From the NCBI GenBank assembly GCA_964481235.1, contig CAYZYH010000009.1, positions 1 to 41,098 on the forward strand: a DNA stretch of 41,098 nt, in the 5' to 3' direction. This DNA comes from JAUPVL01 sp964481235 (lineage in GTDB: Bacteria > Patescibacteriota > Saccharimonadia > CAILAD01 > BJGX01). Under the pieces are notes generated by a model that was not told the origin of the DNA, ran no database searches, and was given only the letters and a program-made list of their open reading frames with translations. Positions 41,070-41,098 of the stretch are shown here, piece by piece. The translations under genes and the position numbers were made by a program. How positions within the stretch are numbered: the first letter of the stretch is position 1; every line of letters begins with the position of its first letter.

Positions 41070-41098
41070 ATGGCAAACAAAAAAGACATTTTAATTAA
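41070..41098 (+). CDS. Start of a gene cut by the window end
   Basis: ATG at 41070 begins MANKKDILI and stays open to the window edge. An extended -10, TGCTACAAT, is at about 41037-41045. Too short to identify. Confidence 0.45.

Noticed and set aside
40802..41089. Open frames on both strands around tRNA-Pro and repeat copy B
   Set aside because: They are translations of the tRNA and of the structured repeat, with no start signals.
1..41098. Alternative genetic code with UGA as Gly or Trp
   Set aside because: UGA ends several genes at the expected length (ruvC, ruvA, tsaE, rimK), and Trp is encoded by TGG.

Overview
The window is AT-rich, densely packed bacterial DNA. It most resembles a Candidate Phyla Radiation (Patescibacteria) genome, probably Saccharibacteria-like; that placement is inferred from gene content and no marker tree was possible. 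Supporting signs are large secreted beta-helix, CotH and lamin-tail surface proteins, shortened versions of household proteins (HrcA, DnaJ, ComEC), a pilin/PilM/ComEC set, many gene overlaps, and some promoters so close to start codons that the mRNAs may be leaderless. UGA works as a stop codon (for example in ATGA overlaps), so this is not a UGA-recoded lineage.

Layout. 1-11650: surface region with three paralogous right-handed beta-helix proteins (the first cut by the window edge), a sortase, and a CotH-kinase/lamin-tail protein on the minus strand. The beta-helix proteins end in LAGTG or VAATG + hydrophobic segment + KRKGKN, which fits a class-E-like sorting signal for the neighbouring sortase. 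11727-12798: two small membrane-anchored proteins. 12815-18074: heat-shock operon with a perfect CIRCE operator, hrcA-grpE-dnaK, an inserted four-helix-bundle ORF between inverted repeats, a NYN-domain nuclease and a zinc-finger-less dnaJ. 18145-23078: a membrane protein, then four consecutive ATP-grasp genes. The second is fused to a RimB-like retropepsin domain and the third is a canonical RimK. This looks like an expanded protein-glutamylation (or other peptide-ligation) system with its own eraser and is the most interesting cassette here. 23143-30384: tRNA-Lys, a DEDD exonuclease, comEC, yebC, ruvC-ruvA-ruvB, a bacterial PH-domain protein, and on the minus strand a pseudopilin and pilM. 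30540-33032: a lamin-tail surface protein overlapping tsaE, then a gamma-glutamylcyclotransferase-like/TsaB fusion. 33235-37671: RNase Y, HU, MgtE, and a protein with the same domain duplicated on both sides of one membrane helix. 37775-41098: a tRNA-rich stretch (His, Arg-TCT, Gly, Arg-TCG, Lys-CTT, Pro) with a PLDc_N-type membrane protein, pyrB, strong hairpin terminators, and two inverted copies of a ~100-nt structured repeat. One copy lies between a tRNA-Arg 3' end and a 19-bp direct duplicate of it, as left by integration. The last gene is cut by the window end.

How it fits together: the cell decorates its surface with anchored repeat proteins, probably takes up DNA (pilin, PilM, ComEC) and processes recombination intermediates with RuvABC. 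It keeps a CIRCE/HrcA-controlled chaperone operon and makes t6A tRNA modification through TsaE/TsaB.
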